Origin: Diphasiastrum complanatum
Lineage: Eukaryota > Streptophyta > Lycopodiopsida > Lycopodiales > Lycopodiaceae
Direction of reading: 5' to 3'
Length of the DNA: 64,000 bases
NCBI GenBank assembly: GCA_029204225.1
Contig: MU831890.1
Coordinates: 34,240-98,239 of the forward strand
Shown here: one piece after another, positions 23,026 to 34,107 of the stretch
Layout: each line of letters starts with the position of its first letter
How positions within the stretch are numbered: position 1 is the stretch's first letter
The notes under the pieces: model-generated
The model's database searches: none
What the model saw: only the letters and a program-made list of their open reading frames with translations
Told to the model about the DNA's origin: nothing
Translations under genes and position numbers: made by a program

Positions 23026-23381
23026 TGTGAAAAACTAAGAAGTTCTAACGTCTCCTATCTTACTGGCACGCCTCATTTGGCCGCGACCAGGTTGAACGCC
23101 CGAAGTGTCCCCAGGTAGCCCACCACCCCTGATGCTGCCCGCCATCCTACCCACCCTGCTCGACCACTACTTTGCCTCTTCCTTGCTTGCTTGCCACGTG
23201 ACATCCATGCTTTATCCCATAATATTTTAGGAGAAGTGATCTGCTTGTAGATATACTCCAAAGGCACAGTATCCCTCATGCGTGTGTGTGTGTGTGCACA
23301 GGTCTGTGTGCCGCGCTCACGAAAAAATCTGTGTCCGACAAAAATTGTTCATCGGGCTCGGGACCCTCTGGGACCCACGGT

Positions 23382-23936
23382 CGTGCCCGCGACCTGCCTG
23401 TGCCCGCTTACACATATATGAGGCAAAAACTCTCTCCTATATAGGGATCAATGACTCTCTACAATATAGGGATCAATGACTCTCTAGTTCCTACTAACGA
23501 GTAGCCAAGAAACACTTGTAATGAAAAGCCATTAGTATCAGTCATAGAAGACAAAAAGCCATTGCAAAAATGCCCAATACTAAAGTGCATAATAACATAG
23601 CTTAGCGTAATGAACATAATATACTACAACGGCCGTGCCCGCGACCTGCCTGTGCCCGCTTACACATATATGAGGCAAAAACTCTCTCCTATATAGGGAT
23701 CAATGACTCTCTACAATATAGGGATCAATGACTCTCTAGTTCCTACTAACCAGTAGGCAAGAAACACTTGTAATGGAAAGCCATTAGTATCAGTCATAGA
23801 AGACAAAAAGCCATTGCAAAAATGCCCAATACTAAAGTGCATAATAACATAGCTTAGCGTAATGAACAAAAATGCCCAATACTAAAGTGCATAATAACAT
23901 AGCTTAGCGTAATGAACATAATATACTACAATACAA
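23382..23936. repeat. Recent nested tandem duplication (252 bp and about 49 bp)
   Basis: A unit beginning CGTGCCCGCGACCTGCC occurs at 23382 and again at 23634, a period of 252 bp. Only a few differences are visible over the length (for example ACGAGTAGCC versus ACCAGTAGGC). Inside the second copy a smaller piece beginning AATGCCCAATACTAAAGTGC is itself repeated, near 23820 and 23869. The first copy has it once. The unit also contains two copies of TATAGGGATCAATGACTCTC. No gene lies in it. Confidence 0.95.
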
Positions 23937-24402
23937 TTTAGGCCTGTCGAAATGCCGTATTTGAAACATGAGAGCAATCTTGTACATGCATCATAATAGC
24001 ATGGTTAAGGACTTAAGCATTAATGTTGTTTGGGGCGACAAGGTGAATAGGCCGCAGCGGAAACGGAGGCCGTCGTCCCCAACAAAGAAAAACAATGACA
24101 ATGTAGAAATAAGATCTTGGATTACTTAGAGAACGGAATGATAGAGCAGTTTTGATGCGTGTAGTTACTGAATATTAGGGTAGGTGCCTAAGACAACCAT
24201 GAAGAAATGCTAAAGATTAGGCGTTTGAGACAGCCATGCATTTCTCCGTTATAGATACTCGTAACAGCAAAAGAAAAGGAGATAGAACAATAACGATTCT
24301 GTATATTCAATGTTGTAATAACAACTATCAGATCACAAGACAATTGTGTTAATAAGCGCGTGTCCTACTTACAGAAACAAAACAATTGATATAGTTTTGA
24401 AT

Positions 24403-24404
<2 letters not shown>
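23937..24404. other. Non-coding, probably part of a Copia LTR
   Basis: No ORF. It lies on the outer side of the CT microsatellite and the LTR whose inner edge is at 24946. An LTR boundary may be near 24030, but the termini could not be confirmed. Confidence 0.3.

Positions 24405-24485
<81 letters not shown>
24405..24485. repeat. (TC)n microsatellite, about 81 bp
   Basis: Uninterrupted TC dinucleotides. It lies close to or inside the 3' LTR of the minus-strand Copia, so it may have expanded within the LTR promoter or leader. Confidence 0.98.
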
Positions 24486-24489
<4 letters not shown>

Positions 24490-24946
24490 AGTCAGATACA
24501 GTGAAACCAGTTTTGGTCGTTTGAATTTGTCAATTGATATTGATCATTCATCTAATCTATATATGATTCTTCAAACGCTCATTTCCTTATATAGTTGTTG
24601 GATGATCTTATGTTATCCTATTTTACAATCACAAGATCGTTAACAACTGTTTAGATCGGTAATTATTAACTGGAGCGTGAAGACATAAACAGTATGTTAG
24701 GAAAATTTTGTGTAAATTTGCATATTGTCACATTCTTCACATTCTTCTCGGGTGCCCGAATTGGCCTGAAATCCCGAGTATAAAACTTTGTCGCTTTTTT
24801 GCAAAAACCTTTTGTGCTCAGAATCACTTTGAAAAATGCGAACTGTGCAACAAAACAGTTCATTTCTGCAGACTGCTTGGAGGAGTGATTTACATAAGTG
24901 AGTAAGAGAGCAGTTAGGATGAGTAGGAGAAAGATTAACTCCAACA
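24486..24946 (-). mobile_element. Copia 3' LTR, minus orientation
   Basis: Read on the minus strand the LTR starts at 24946 with TGTTGGAGTTAATCTTTC, directly after a polypurine tract. The same start, TGTTGGAGTTTAATC, follows a polypurine tract at 29217 on the plus strand, so both belong to one family. The outer end was not located; it may extend to about 24030. Confidence 0.7.
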
Positions 24947-24961
24947 CTCCCCATTAAGCTT
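24947..24961 (-). other. Copia polypurine tract
   Basis: On the minus strand this reads AAGCTTAATGGGGAG immediately before the LTR start, the usual plus-strand primer position. The plus-strand relative at 29202-29216 is AAGCTTAAGGGGGCG. Confidence 0.7.
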
Positions 24962-27019
24962 ACTACTACGAATCTGAATTAAAATTGAGATTTAACATAC
25001 CTACTAAAGTAGAATGTTTCTCTCTTGGCTTTGTCAAAATATCAATCAACATACTGTCTGTATGATAGTAACTTACTACAACGTCTTTATTATGAACTTC
25101 TCTCTAATAAAATGAAACTGAACTTCTATGTGTTTAGTTCTAGTATGAGTTCGTGGGTTCAGAGATAGAGCTATACAAATTTGATTGTCGCACTGGAGTA
25201 TAGTTGGACCGATCTGCGGAAATTACAGATTCTGTAGCAACCTTCTGAGCCAAATAATCTCCTTCATTGATGTAGCTGCAACATATTTTGATTATGTAGA
25301 GGACAACGAAATGCATTTATGCTTTCTACTATTCCATGAAATGGGTCCTCCTGCAAGGAAACAAATATAACCTGATGTGGACTTTCTGGTTTCCACGTCT
25401 CCTGCCCAATTTGAATCTGAATCATGTGACTAATGTAAGTGTAGCTTCTGTATTACTATTATAGTACAAAGCATAGTGTTTCGTAGCTTGAATGTACTTA
25501 TGTGTTCTTTGCATAGCCTTCCAATTTTGTAAGCCTTGATTGGACATGCAAGATCAAGTTGTGTGTAGATCATTGAATACATTATAGATCCAATGATGGA
25601 TTGACAAGGATATCTATACATTTATTTCTATCTGCTTGAGTTCTGGGGCACTTGGATCCTGGATACATGGGTGAGTCTATCGGCTTACAGTCCTCCATGT
25701 CATATCTGCAAAGTACATTGGTTAGATAGGCTCCTTGGCTTATAGCGATCCTTCTGCCTGCGCAATCTCTGGTGATCTCCATACCAAGTAGGTAATGAAC
25801 TAGGTCTAAATCAGTCATCTCAAACTCGCTTGAAAGCAAAGATTTTGTTTCATACAATAACTTATTTGAATTGCTAATAATTAAGGAATCATCAATATAT
25901 AAAGCTATTATGACATAGCTTGATCCTTTATACTTGAGATACACATTTGAGTCTACAGAGCAAGATGTAAAATTGTGCTGCAACAAGAAGTGATTAATTC
26001 TTCCATACCAGGCCTAGGAGCTTGCTTGAGGCCATAAAGTGCCTTCTGCAATTTACATACCAGACGCTCTTGGCCTTGAAGGACACAACCTTCTGGTTGA
26101 TAAATGAAAACATCTTCTTGTATATATCCATGAAGGAATGTTGTCTGGATGTCCAAATCTTCTACAATAGCTATAGCCAGCAAGATTCAAATATATTGAT
26201 GCTTTACCACTAGACTGTAGGTGTCAGTATAATCTATTCCATATTCTTGCTCATATCCTTTAACCACCAATCGAGCTTTCCATTTGGATATTGATCCATC
26301 TGGCTTGAGCTTTAGCCTGAAGTTCCACTTAGTGTCAATTACTTTCGTACATGCAAGAGGATTAACAACCATGTCTTGTTCTTCATTAACGAGTTGTACT
26401 CAGCGTCAATTTTTCATTGTCTGCATCTGACATTGATAATGCTTCTACAATAGTAGCAGGTTCATCATGACTGATGAACACCTTAGGGACGAAATAATAA
26501 GGTTGTTGTCGTTGTCGTGTAGATCTTTGAACTGCAGGTTCCTGAGCTGATGTCTCTCCTGGGTGAATGATAGGGATATCTTCAGATTGTGGTTGAGCAG
26601 TCATGTCTAGGCCTATCAATGGTAAATGGAGTTGTTGGAACAAACTTCTGCGTTTGCTGTTTCTGCTTAAAATCATAGAATTTGTTTTCAAGGAAGACAA
26701 CATCGCGGTTGATTGATCTGGCCAGTTTCAATATCATAGATGCGGCATGCTTTATGTGAAGTTGAATAGCCGATACAAATATACTTATAGCTAACTGGGA
26801 TTAGCTTCTTCCTCAGATCAAATGATATTTGTGCATAACAGAGACATCCAAACACATGTAGGTGTTTAAGGTTTGGTTTGTAGCCATAGTAGGCTTCAGT
26901 CGATTGCCTTTGTGATGGAATAATTTTGCAGATAGCAAGTTGTAGAAATTGCTTCAGCCCAAAATTTCTTGGGTAATTGAGCATTGGACATCATGGATCG
27001 TGCAGCTTCCAACAGTGGT
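24962..27019 (-). pseudogene. Copia integrase-RT-RNase H remnant
   Basis: From right to left on the minus strand: the end of the integrase core (LLEAARSMMSNAQLPKKFW, 27015-26940), integrase C-terminal fold (LKHLHVFGCLCYAQISFDLR), linker, RT N-terminus ([20 protein letters not shown]), motif A (DLDIQTTFLHGYIQEDVF), motif YIDD (IIALYIDDSLIIS, about 25900), then RNase H (about 25050-25240, DNQICIALSLNPRTHTRTKH). Frames break several times. The 5' half (LTR, gag, protease, most of integrase) is missing: homology stops at about 27019. It is the minus-strand relative of the fragment at 28360-29216. Confidence 0.85.
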
Positions 27020-28359
27020 GGGCCTAAGCTTAAACATGCTTATGGGACTAAGTCCAAACTTAAAGCTAATTAACTTGTGCACTTACACTAACTTAGAATT
27101 AAACTTAACTTGAACTTAGGTTTTAAATCTTAAACTTAAACTTTCTAAGTTGAACCATTACAAATGAATGCTTGTAATAGTTAAACTTAAATAGTAAAAG
27201 GTTTAAGCAGAAGGTTTTCCTAATCTGAATTACTTGTGGGCTTACAAAACACATGTCACAATAAATTCCTATGTTGGGCTAACATAAGAGACAACATTCC
27301 TTTACTTTCCTAAATCCCATGTTAATCTAGTTCCATTCATATTGCTACAATTTTACTCGCATTGTCGCACAGTCTGCAAAAATACTCTATTATGGAAGAC
27401 AGACAAGAGAGTGGCAGCTCGACTTGTCGAAGTCACCCGACTTGTTGGACTTATCCGACTTATTAGGGAAACTTGACTTGGCCGACTTATCGGGGAGTCC
27501 GACTTATCAAGCAAGAGAGTGGCAGTCCCGACTTGTCGAAGTCATTCGACTTCTTATCTGACTTATCGGGGAAACCTGACTCGGTAGACTCATCGGGGAG
27601 TCCGACTTATTGACTTAACCGACTATCATCAAAGACCATCCTAACTCCATTGACTATTGACAACGATACGCTTGACTCCGAATAGTCGAAGCCTTCTCAC
27701 GCCCACTTCCTGTATTGTGCAACTACTTGGACAATGACAACAGCAGCCATGATCTGTTCCAGATGGCGCAAACGGCTCCACGCCATCTTCTTGTACATAC
27801 ATATGCACAAATATAAACTGTATATAGTTGATCATTGTAATCAATTAATGAGCAGTTAATACTAGACAATAAGTTGATTCGACATACGCTCGAGCACCCA
27901 TAGTCGTCGAGACGCCAACTTATTAGAGACAGACTTAGTAAATGCTTTCAAGCATTCATTCATTCCTTCTCAAACTGATTGTCAGTATAAGCTCATAGCT
28001 GTTACAAATCGTAGTTAGCTTTGTGAGCACATTGTTTCGCCCGCTATTGATTTGTGCTCACTAGCGTCATCTGAATTATAGTTCTATACATTCAATCTAA
28101 ATAAAGTATTGTCTGGTTTTGTGTTCAGATTTTGTCAGTGTTGCATGTTCTATGTTTTCTGTCTAACTCTCTAATTGATTTGTCTGACTGTTTGCTCTTC
28201 TACTTTTGCAACCAAACTCTATTTTGTGTTCGCCTATTGTAGTAGTATTGCATGCACCAAGGGAGTTGGTCGACCACTATTAAGGCCTGTTAGTGACTTA
28301 AAACCTTGAGAGGACCCAGACACTCTAATTGAGACATATGGAGTATTGCATGTACGTGT
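27020..28359. other. Non-coding, probably LTR sequence of unknown element
   Basis: No coding domain. 27020-27200 is rich in repeated CTTAAACTT/AACTTAAA words. A TATA-like AAATATAAACTGTATATAG is at about 27808-27826. The flanks are retroelement sequence on both sides, and the text style (TATA, T-rich tract, TTTTGTGTTC) resembles an LTR plus leader. I cannot match it to a second copy. Confidence 0.4.
27408..27610. repeat. Two tandem ~100-bp units rich in CGACTTAT
   Basis: Both units open AAGAGAGTGGCAG (about 27408 and 27511) and end GGGGAGTCCGACTTAT. Inside each, short words such as CCGACTTATC and CGACTTGTCG recur every 10-25 bases, several of them inverted with respect to each other. It looks like a minisatellite inside LTR-type DNA. 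Confidence 0.8.
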
Positions 28360-29216
28360 GAAGGATCACGATAAGCCAAAAAAAATATCTAACCAATGTA
28401 CTTCACAGGTATGGCATGGAAGACTGCAAGTCAATAGACTCGCCCATGGATCCAGGTTTCAAGCTCTCGAAGGACATCTGCCCAAGGATTGAAGCAGAAT
28501 AGAAAGAGATGCGCAAATATCCCTATCAATCGATAGTTGAATAGATCATGTATGCCATGATCTACACTCGATCTGACTTAGCATTCACAGTCAGCACAAT
28601 ATTGCGATATATGTCGAATCCTGACCTACCTCACTAGAAAGCTCTACTAAGAGCATTAAGATACATTCAAGCCACGAAGCACTGTGCTTTGTGCTATGAT
28701 GAAAATACAGAGGACACTCTAATTCTAAATGCTTATCCGACTTTGACTAGTGGGCTGGAGGCGTGGACACTCAAAAATTCACTTCTGGCTACCTATGCTT
28801 TCTAGTAGGAGGACCCACCTCATGGAACAGTCAAAAGCATAAATGTATTTCTTTGTCCTTCACAGAGTCCAAATATGTCGCAGCCACCTCTCTAGTAAAG
28901 GAGATCATTTGGATCATAAGATTGTATCAGGATCTAAAGTTCCCTCAAATCAATCCAACTATATTATATTGCGACTATCAAACCTGCATCGTCTATCTTT
29001 GAACCCATGAACTCACTTTAGAACTAAGCATATTGAAGTTGAATTTCATTTTCTTAGAGAGAAAGTTTAGAACAAAGATGTCAAAGTAACTTTATTGTCA
29101 TACCGATAGTATGTTGGCTGACATTTTGACAAAGCCATTGTCAAGGAAGAGGCATATTGCCTTAGCAAACATGCTAAACTTCATTCAGAATCCTAGCAAT
29201 TAAGCTTAAGGGGGCG
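28360..29216 (+). pseudogene. Copia RT C-terminus and RNase H remnant
   Basis: The fragment begins inside the RT (ISQKKYLTNVLHRYGMED), continues IDSPMDPGFKLSKD and on to RNase H (ALLRALRYIQATKHCALCY, then SWNSQKHKCISLSFTESKY, then IYLCDYQTC-like text). It ends with ADILTKPLSRKRHIALANML and the polypurine tract AAGCTTAAGGGGGCG (29202-29216). Scattered stops are present (for example at 28498 and 28541). It is the same family as 24962-27019. Confidence 0.85.
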
Positions 29217-29272
29217 TGTTGGAGTTTAATCTTATTCCTACTCACCCGAATTCAAATTTTGAGTACTCCTAA
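29217..29272 (+). mobile_element. First 56 bp of Copia 3' LTR, cut by a Gypsy LTR
   Basis: TGTTGGAGTTTAATCTTATT marks the LTR start right after the polypurine tract. At 29273 the text switches to a Gypsy B-type LTR start (TGTTATAAAGCTACC). The Gypsy LTR therefore lies inside, or was recombined into, the Copia LTR. Confidence 0.75.
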
Positions 29273-29495
29273 TGTTATAAAGCTACCTTTACAAGCTTTA
29301 CTTCCGGCGCCACTGGCGCCAACATTGTCCCCGGCGTCGCTCCCGGCGCCACTGTGGCCAGAATCCAGCCGGCGCCAACTTCCTATGGCTGAACATCTTT
29401 GATCGGTTCTAGCGAAGTCCAGAGAGCTCAGATCGATGTGCAATCACCTCACACGATCTAGGCATGATTAAAGGAAGCCTGGGGATCCTCTGTGT
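29273..29495 (+). mobile_element. Gypsy LTR, type B start
   Basis: TGTTATAAAGCTACC followed by a GC-rich block with repeated GGCGCC palindromes (29305-29375). It is shared with 33647-33701 (start) and 35683-35870 (the block ending CATGATTAAAGGAAGCCTG). It differs from type A LTRs, which start TGTTGTAAAGCTGAC. The 3' boundary is not clear. The gag at 29730 in the same orientation is a likely partner. Confidence 0.7.
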
Positions 29496-29729
29496 TTGCT
29501 TTGGTTGGTATGTTCCGTTTGTTGTGTGCTTGCTTGGACACAAATGACCTAGTTCCTACTTGGCTCTCAGGTGATGTGGGCGTGCTAAGTTTGAGGAGGG
29601 GATATTTTCATTGAAGCTGATTTAATAAAGAAGAAAAGAGAGCTGTGGGGCCCGGCCGATAGAATGGAGAGTTTCAAAAAATAAAGAGGATTGAGGCGAT
29701 AATCTGTTGGAAGTACACCTCTCACTATA

Positions 29730-30404
29730 ATGGAGGACCACCTTGATGGGTTACGAGCATTGACGGACGGAGAAGAGCTGGCTCGAGAATACAGCTCCCG
29801 CATGCATCGAGATGGCACCAGGTCCAAGTCGAGAAAGAAAGAGCGTATGCACTCTACAGTGGCGCCTCTCCAAGAAGAGATGGGTGGCCCTTCTGAACCT
29901 ACACCAAGAGATTAACCCTTGCCAGATGCGCAACAAGACCTCTTTGAAGTGAAGATGCGACAATACTTATCAGGCGCAATGACGGCTATGCTTAGCGAGG
30001 TGAAGAAGGACAGAAAAACAGAAAGGAAAGAATGGCAAACATCCCTGTGAACCATGAACCTTACTCAATTTAACCTTGCTAGAGAAATGAGAGACGAGCT
30101 AACACAGCTCGAAGCCAGATTTAAAGAGTTGGAGGCAACTAGAGAGAATGCAGTGGCGCCTCCTCCACAGATACCAAGAGAACCACGAGCGCGAAACACG
30201 GAAGGCCCAAAGAAGACTGCCAAAGTAAAAGCACCACCTACTTTCAAAGGAGAGCGCGACATTCGAATTGTGGAAGATTGGTTGTTTCACATGGACCATT
30301 ACTTTCGTCTGATAAACACTCTTGAGGAAGAAATAATGGACTTGGCATTAGCATATTTTGAGGGCTACACTACAAACTGGTACCAGATGGCAGGAATGTC
30401 GTAA
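29730..30404 (+). pseudogene. Gypsy chromovirus-type gag with two stops
   Basis: One frame runs from the ATG at 29730 (MEDHLDGLRALTDGEELARE) to 30404, interrupted by TAA at 29913 and TGA at 30048. It contains a helical charged region (AREMRDELTQLEARFKELE) and the start of the capsid domain (APPTFKGERDIRIVEDWLFH, then LALAYFEGYTTNWYQMAG). This is the usual Gypsy Gag pattern in which a folded core binds other Gag units. Capsid completion, zinc knuckle and all of pol are missing: after 30404 the text resembles the 3' untranslated part of the same family. Confidence 0.8.
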
Positions 30405-30713
30405 GTACTTTTTTCTTTCATGTTAATAAAGTAAGCCGCATTTCTCATCAAGGAGTGAGCTTCAGTCTAACGTCTAAGTGTAGCAACTTTACATAGGTTT
30501 TATGTAAGTGAACTAGATCCACACTTTTCCTGTGCTGGGTGCAAACACAATATCATTACTTCTCTTTACAATTGGTCTCCATTGGCCGATGAATCAAGCC
30601 CGTGCCCTTGTATATGTGAATAAAGTCTGGCCGGTGAATTAAGCCCGTGCCATGAGTCTTAGGTTCTAGTTTGGCCCTGATGAGGACATCAGCTTTCTCA
30701 AACGAGGGGAGGA
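30405..30713 (+). mobile_element. Gypsy 3' untranslated region and polypurine tract
   Basis: 30490-30713 resembles 34595-34772 (for example TTTATGTAAGTGAAC versus TTTACGTAAGTGAAC, and TTTGGCCCTGATGAGGACAT in both). It ends in the purine run GAGGGGAGGA directly before the LTR start at 30714. Being joined straight onto gag, it shows that the whole pol region was deleted in this copy. Confidence 0.75.
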
Positions 30714-31634
30714 TGTTGTAAAGCTGACTCGGGTGCACCCAACGTGCCCTGTAAGACTCAAAGGGATGACACTCTCTAAGGTCCCAGAGCAAGTTGGAAC
30801 GTCAAGGACTGAGCCTCCGACCTGTGGTGAGCCAGTCAAGTAGTCACAAGTCATGAGCTAGCTCTGGAGCTCGAGTCATGGCCTAGTCAGGAAAGCAAGT
30901 TATTTCGGCCATTGGGACAGCTCCCGGGACCCATGTCCGGGAGCCAGACTGATTCTGCCAGGCTAGCCAAGCTTAGTCAACAAAATAAAAACTAAGTCCT
31001 AAAAAAACGTGCTTTACCAGAAAGCACTATGTTTCAAACCAGAGGGGGTGCGCCGAATCACAGCATAACTATAAGGGGAGTCCAGCAGACAGAAACTTGG
31101 GCAGCTCAACCAACGCCAGGAATCCAGTCGCCAGGTCTCAGCTCCCTCTACGAACACGAGCCAGGCACAATGCCCAGCACGTGTTGGTGGCCCCGAGACC
31201 GGTCAGTCTATGTATGAATGTAACCTCTTCCAAATATAATAAAGTTGATTCTTGGGGATGATTACCATTTCGGTTTCACCTCTGGGACTGGTCCAAGTGG
31301 AATGACCCTTGCTACAACCTTTTTGTGTCGCTTGCGCCTAAGGGTCCTAGTCATCGACATGGGTCTTGCCGCTATGCCAATTGGTCAGTTTGGCAACCAC
31401 TATGCCTTGGGTTTCATGTGTGGCTTGTCTTTGCCTTTGGTTACCTTTTGGAGACGGATTCTGAGTTGGCTTTCGGGTTGGTTGGGATTCCAGTTTTCTT
31501 AAGTCTGAATGGTTAAGCTTGTTACGTTTCTGAGTTGGCATTTACGTAAGTGCATGATGGATGAATGTTAGACTTAAGCGCGTGTTGGGGAAACCGCTAA
31601 AGTCCCAGCGCCCTTTGAGACGCCGACGCAACAA
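30714..31634 (+). mobile_element. Gypsy LTR, type A, copy 1
   Basis: Starts TGTTGTAAAGCTGACTCGG after the polypurine tract and matches 33702-34107 and 34773-35680 closely by eye. Features shared by the copies: a perfect hairpin GTGCTTT-ACCAG-AAAGCAC (31009-31027), the following GGGGTGCGCCGAATCACAGC block, and AATAAA-like ATAATAAAGTTGATTC near 31236. The homology with copy 3 ends at about 31634, where a leader-type sequence starts. Confidence 0.8.
31009..31027. promoter_or_regulatory. Conserved LTR stem-loop, copy 1
   Basis: GTGCTTT and AAAGCAC pair perfectly around the five-base loop ACCAG. The same 19 bases recur at 33995-34013 and 35066-35084. The conserved position, roughly 300 bp into the LTR and before AATAAA-like sequence, suggests a transcription or RNA-structure role, which is inference. 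Confidence 0.6.
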
Positions 31635-31925
31635 CGGGTTAACCATTGATACAGAGATGCTGCTCGAATTCGGGTGTAAAGCACGAGTGGTTAGCTGCCG
31701 GTGTGGGATAGCTGCCGATCGTTTAACTATAAGGGCTATCAGCCAAAAAGTGGTGGGGCGTGACTGAGGCAATGTACTGCTTAATGGTGAAAGCACGGAT
31801 AGTTGGAGGGGTGTCCTATGTGGGCTGATTCTGTGATTGATTTGTATGGGCGCGGCCAGGCAAAGGTCCATTGGCAGGACCATCTCAAAGGGGGACCTTG
31901 TCTTTGTTACTTGTTAGTAAACCTG
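31635..31925 (+). repeat. Gypsy leader block, copy of 37136-37430
   Basis: Starts CGGGTTAACCATTGATAC and ends CTTGTTAGTAAACCTGC. The same block, with few differences visible, occurs at 37136-37430, where it lies about 300 bp beyond a primer site. Here it is joined directly to LTR copy 1 with no primer site between, so a junction or recombination lies at about 31634. Confidence 0.8.
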
Positions 31926-32717
31926 CGTGAGTGTCTTACTTGTATGTATTCGTGGTGAGTCTTAGTACTCGTGCTTTGCTTGGTTTGCATGATTGCTTGT
32001 GATACAACGAGCTGATGGCTCGAGAAGGAACCTTTCTTTTAAAGGCTGATACCATCAAACAAAGAGGACTACAGAATCTGTGGGACGGATTTGCAGTTCA
32101 AGTACTCGCACGTGAACGGCAACGAAACAACTCAATGTTTGCAAAGGATGGATGGCTAGCCTGTTTCTTGAATTAGTTTCATTTGTGACAACGCCCACCA
32201 GACGCAAGCAGGAGGTCAAAAGTTGGAAAGGGCAATTTCAGAGGAGATCTTCTATGGAGCAGTTGGTCTTCATTTTGGGACGGCCACCTTCGGAACTGAA
32301 ACTCACTGAGCATGGGTGATATCCAGTATCAGTTGGGTTTTTCCTCAAAGGGGAAAAGACTAGGATCCTCTTCAGAGATTGGCAACAAGTTGGATCGAGC
32401 CATAATCCTAGCAGATGGGAAGCAAAGTGTTGGAAAGGCTTTTTGTCCGAAGAACTCTACTCAGTCCGATCAGCGGATTTTATAAGTGGAGGGGAACTAT
32501 CACACACACCTCTCTCTTGGGGCAAATTTTGAATGAAAGTTGATCAAAATGGGGGCAAATTCAAGGTGACCTAGCCATACTCACAGGAGTAGACTGGCGA
32601 ACTTTGGACCTAATAAGTTGACAAGTTCTTGTTGTGGAAAGAAAAGCTTGTTATAGGTTTTCTCTGGACCAGCAATGATGAGGAAACATATGAGTATGCT
32701 GGCTTGTGTTACGTGTA
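31926..32717. other. Gypsy-nest sequence without recognised domain
   Basis: No motif of gag or pol was recognised in any frame. The GC level and orientation of the flanks suggest internal leader of a Gypsy element. Confidence 0.35.
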
Positions 32718-33080
32718 AGGCAGCTGATCAATAACTGTGAAAGTTGAGTCTTGCATGAGAGACTTGGTATTTCGAACGGACGCTAAGGGACAGTTCGCGT
32801 TGAGATCGGACTAGTGCAAACGCTGGGTGCATGTGTCTGATTCAAAGAGAGCTACTTGAAGCCAAGCTCGATGTACACTTCTTGTTTTGATTGTGAGGCA
32901 ACTGACCAGTGATGGAATTGTGAAAGTCAAGTTTTGCGCGATGGACATGGTGCTTCAAACAAATTCGAAGAGATAGTTCGTATGCGGATCAAACTGGTGT
33001 GACCCTTTGGCTTTCCACGAGGTCAATGGTTACATTTGGACTGATTCAAAGAGCTACTTTAAGCTAAGTGAGAGGTGCAT
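32718..33080. repeat. Diverged tandem duplication, period about 177 bp
   Basis: AAGGCAGCTGATCAATAACT at 32718 and GAGGCAACTGACCAGTGATG at 32895 start similar units. Later shared words include GTGAAAGT(T/C)(G/A)AGT, CATGAGAGAC versus CGATGGACAT, and CTGATTCAAAGAG with GCTACTT. It is old (many differences) and non-coding. Confidence 0.6.
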
Positions 33081-33646
33081 TGCGGAGTACTCAATCTTTG
33101 CCTACCTTAAAGAGCCAAGAAGGAAATGTATCAAGATCAGGCTGGGACAAGGAGAGAAATCAAGGTGCAGAAGCAACAAGGCACGGAGTGGACCATAAAG
33201 TGGGCAATCAAACAATAAATCCTTTGGCTCAGGGAGCCTTGATACCTGTGCGGAACTGATCAAATCTGGAGCTCATGGAGCTCAACACAAAGTGCATCAA
33301 GGGCAAATCAGGAGCTCAAAGGAGTTCCAAAGTCGAAAGTCAGAACAGGGGCGAACATTTCAAAGAAAGGCCTCTGTCACCAGTTAATAAGGTTCTTGGT
33401 TTTTATGAAAGCGATATAAAATCTACGCTTTTCGCAGACAATGATATTTTTTAAGTTATGTAATTTTTCAGTACAAAGAGCTGAGCCTCCGACTTGTGGT
33501 GTGCCAACTTCAATGTTAATAGAAAGTGGCCAGTAAATTGAGTACCGTGCCAAGTAGCTTAAATGTATAGTTATTTTAATTGGGAGACATCTTTACTTTA
33601 ATCTGACATCTGATGAGGACATCAGATTTTATGAAGGTGGGGTGGA
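33081..33646 (+). mobile_element. Gypsy 3' region and polypurine tract
   Basis: No recognised domain up to about 33440. From about 33480 the text (GAGCCTCCGACTTGTGGTG, then GATGAGGACATCAGATTTTA) parallels the 3' UTRs at 30500 and 34700. It ends in the purine run GAAGGTGGGGTGGA before LTR type B copy 2. Confidence 0.6.
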
Positions 33647-33701
33647 TGTTGTAAAGCTACCTTTACAAACTTTACTTCCGGTGCCACTGGCGCCAGCATT
33701 G
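33647..33701 (+). mobile_element. Gypsy LTR type B, 55-bp stub
   Basis: TGTTGTAAAGCTACC followed by the GGTGCCACTGGCGCCAGCATTG block, matching 29273-29325. It is interrupted after 55 bases by the start of a type A LTR. Confidence 0.75.
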
Positions 33702-34107
33702 TGTTGTAAAGCTGACTCAGGTGCACCTAGTGTGCCCTGTAAGACTCTAAGGGGTGACGCTCCCTAAGGTCCCAGAGCAAGTTAGAACTTCAAGGACTGA
33801 GCCTCCGACTTGTGGTGAGCCAGTCAAGTAGTCACAAGTCATGAGCTAGCTCTGGAGCTCGAGTCATGGCCTAGTCAGGAAGCAAGTTGATTCTGCCGCC
33901 CGGACGGCTCCCAGGACCCATGTCCGGGAGCCAAACTGATTCTGCCAGGCTTGCCAAGCTTAATCAGCAAAATAAAAACTCAGTCCCAAAAAGCGTGCTT
34001 TACCAGAAAGCACTATGTTTCAGAATAGAGGGGGTGCGCCGAATCACAGCAGAACTATAGGGGGAGTCTAGCAGACAGAAACTTGGGCAGCTCAACCAGC
34101 TCAACCA
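33702..34107 (+). mobile_element. Gypsy LTR type A, copy 2 (truncated)
   Basis: Starts TGTTGTAAAGCTGACTCAGG. It carries the conserved hairpin at 33995-34013 and stops in the CAGCTCAACCAG block, where integrase coding sequence begins. The junction uses the repeated word CAGCTCAACCA, consistent with recombination at a short shared sequence. Confidence 0.8.

Noticed and set aside
23073-23279. 68-codon minus-strand frame
   Set aside because: No recognisable motif, short, and beside a primer site and putative LTR.
27408-27610. Possible CRISPR-like array
   Set aside because: There are only two ~100-bp units with internal short repeats and no regular repeat-spacer pattern, in a eukaryotic context.
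30556-30854. Small minus-strand frames near the Gypsy 3' UTR
   Set aside because: They fall in the PPT/LTR junction in antisense and show no domain.
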